A stretch of DNA of 6,420 nucleotides from an uncultured Eubacteriales bacterium. Its GTDB lineage: Bacteria; Bacillota; Clostridia; Oscillospirales; UMGS1783. Position numbers and translations under genes: made by a program. The notes below the pieces were generated by a model. That model was not told where the DNA came from. It worked only from the letters and a program-made list of their open reading frames with translations, and searched no databases. Shown piece after piece: positions 6,326 to 6,420 of this stretch (the stretch's first letter is position 1; each line of letters opens with the position of its first letter). The DNA is taken from contig USJY01000082.1 of NCBI GenBank assembly GCA_900555065.1, positions 1-6,420 on the forward strand. The letters run 5' to 3'.

Positions 6326-6420
6326 CTATTGCATAGACGGACCTGCATCGGTCTTTCTTCGGCGCAGCAGCAGCCAAAGCCCGGCCGCAAGCGCCGCGAC
6401 GCTGCACCATTGCGAAGTGG
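6326..6420 (-). CDS. C-terminal end of a putative membrane-anchored protein (partial)
   Basis: The minus strand is open from the right edge to a TAG at 6328-6326, giving about 31 residues. They form a hydrophobic segment (VAALAAGLWLLL) followed at once by RRRKTDAG and a short tail ending SMQ. A single hydrophobic helix capped by an arginine cluster at the extreme C-terminus is typical of surface or secreted proteins of Gram-positive bacteria that are anchored in the membrane. I see no LPXTG-type motif in the residues available. The other two frames also stay open for much of this short stretch, so the call rests on the look of the peptide, and the protein's function cannot be told. Confidence 0.45.
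   Translation of the reverse strand, partial: TSQWCSVAALAAGLWLLLRRRKTDAGPSMQ

Overview
The window is GC-rich DNA that reads as the chromosome of a high-GC, spore-forming member of the Bacillota (Clostridia-like). The evidence is a clear alpha/beta-type small acid-soluble spore protein gene, strong GGAGG-type ribosome binding sites, and Gram-positive-style promoters and terminators. No genus can be named from the sequence alone. I see no transposase, integrase, CRISPR array, rRNA or tRNA gene.

Layout. Positions 1-1718 (+) hold the 3' part of a large FtsX/MacB-type ABC transporter permease whose beginning lies before the window. A 16-bp hairpin (1785-1821) follows it and abuts a good sigma-A promoter (1820-1848). 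That promoter drives a complete aconitase-superfamily hydratase of the YbhJ type (1879-4164, +), which ends at a strong intrinsic terminator (4176-4214). From there on the genes lie on the minus strand. They are an unrecognised protein with two membrane segments (4310-5113), an unusually short alpha/beta-type SASP (5268-5423), a Sfp-type 4'-phosphopantetheinyl transferase (5480-6025), and at the right edge the C-terminal end of what looks like a membrane-anchored protein (6326-6420).

How the genes relate. They do not form one pathway; each appears to be largely its own transcription unit. The hydratase is monocistronic, between its own promoter and terminator. The SASP has a near-consensus sigma-G (forespore) promoter whose -35 element is built from the last codon and stop codon of the upstream phosphopantetheinyl transferase gene. 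This is the most informative regulatory signal in the window. The unknown protein has its own extended -10 promoter, separated from the SASP by a 17-bp hairpin.

I found no convincing evidence of a novel multi-gene system. The points most worth a second look are the embedded sigma-G promoter, the Gln in the metal-binding motif of the phosphopantetheinyl transferase, the divergent active-site region of the hydratase, and the unidentified membrane protein.
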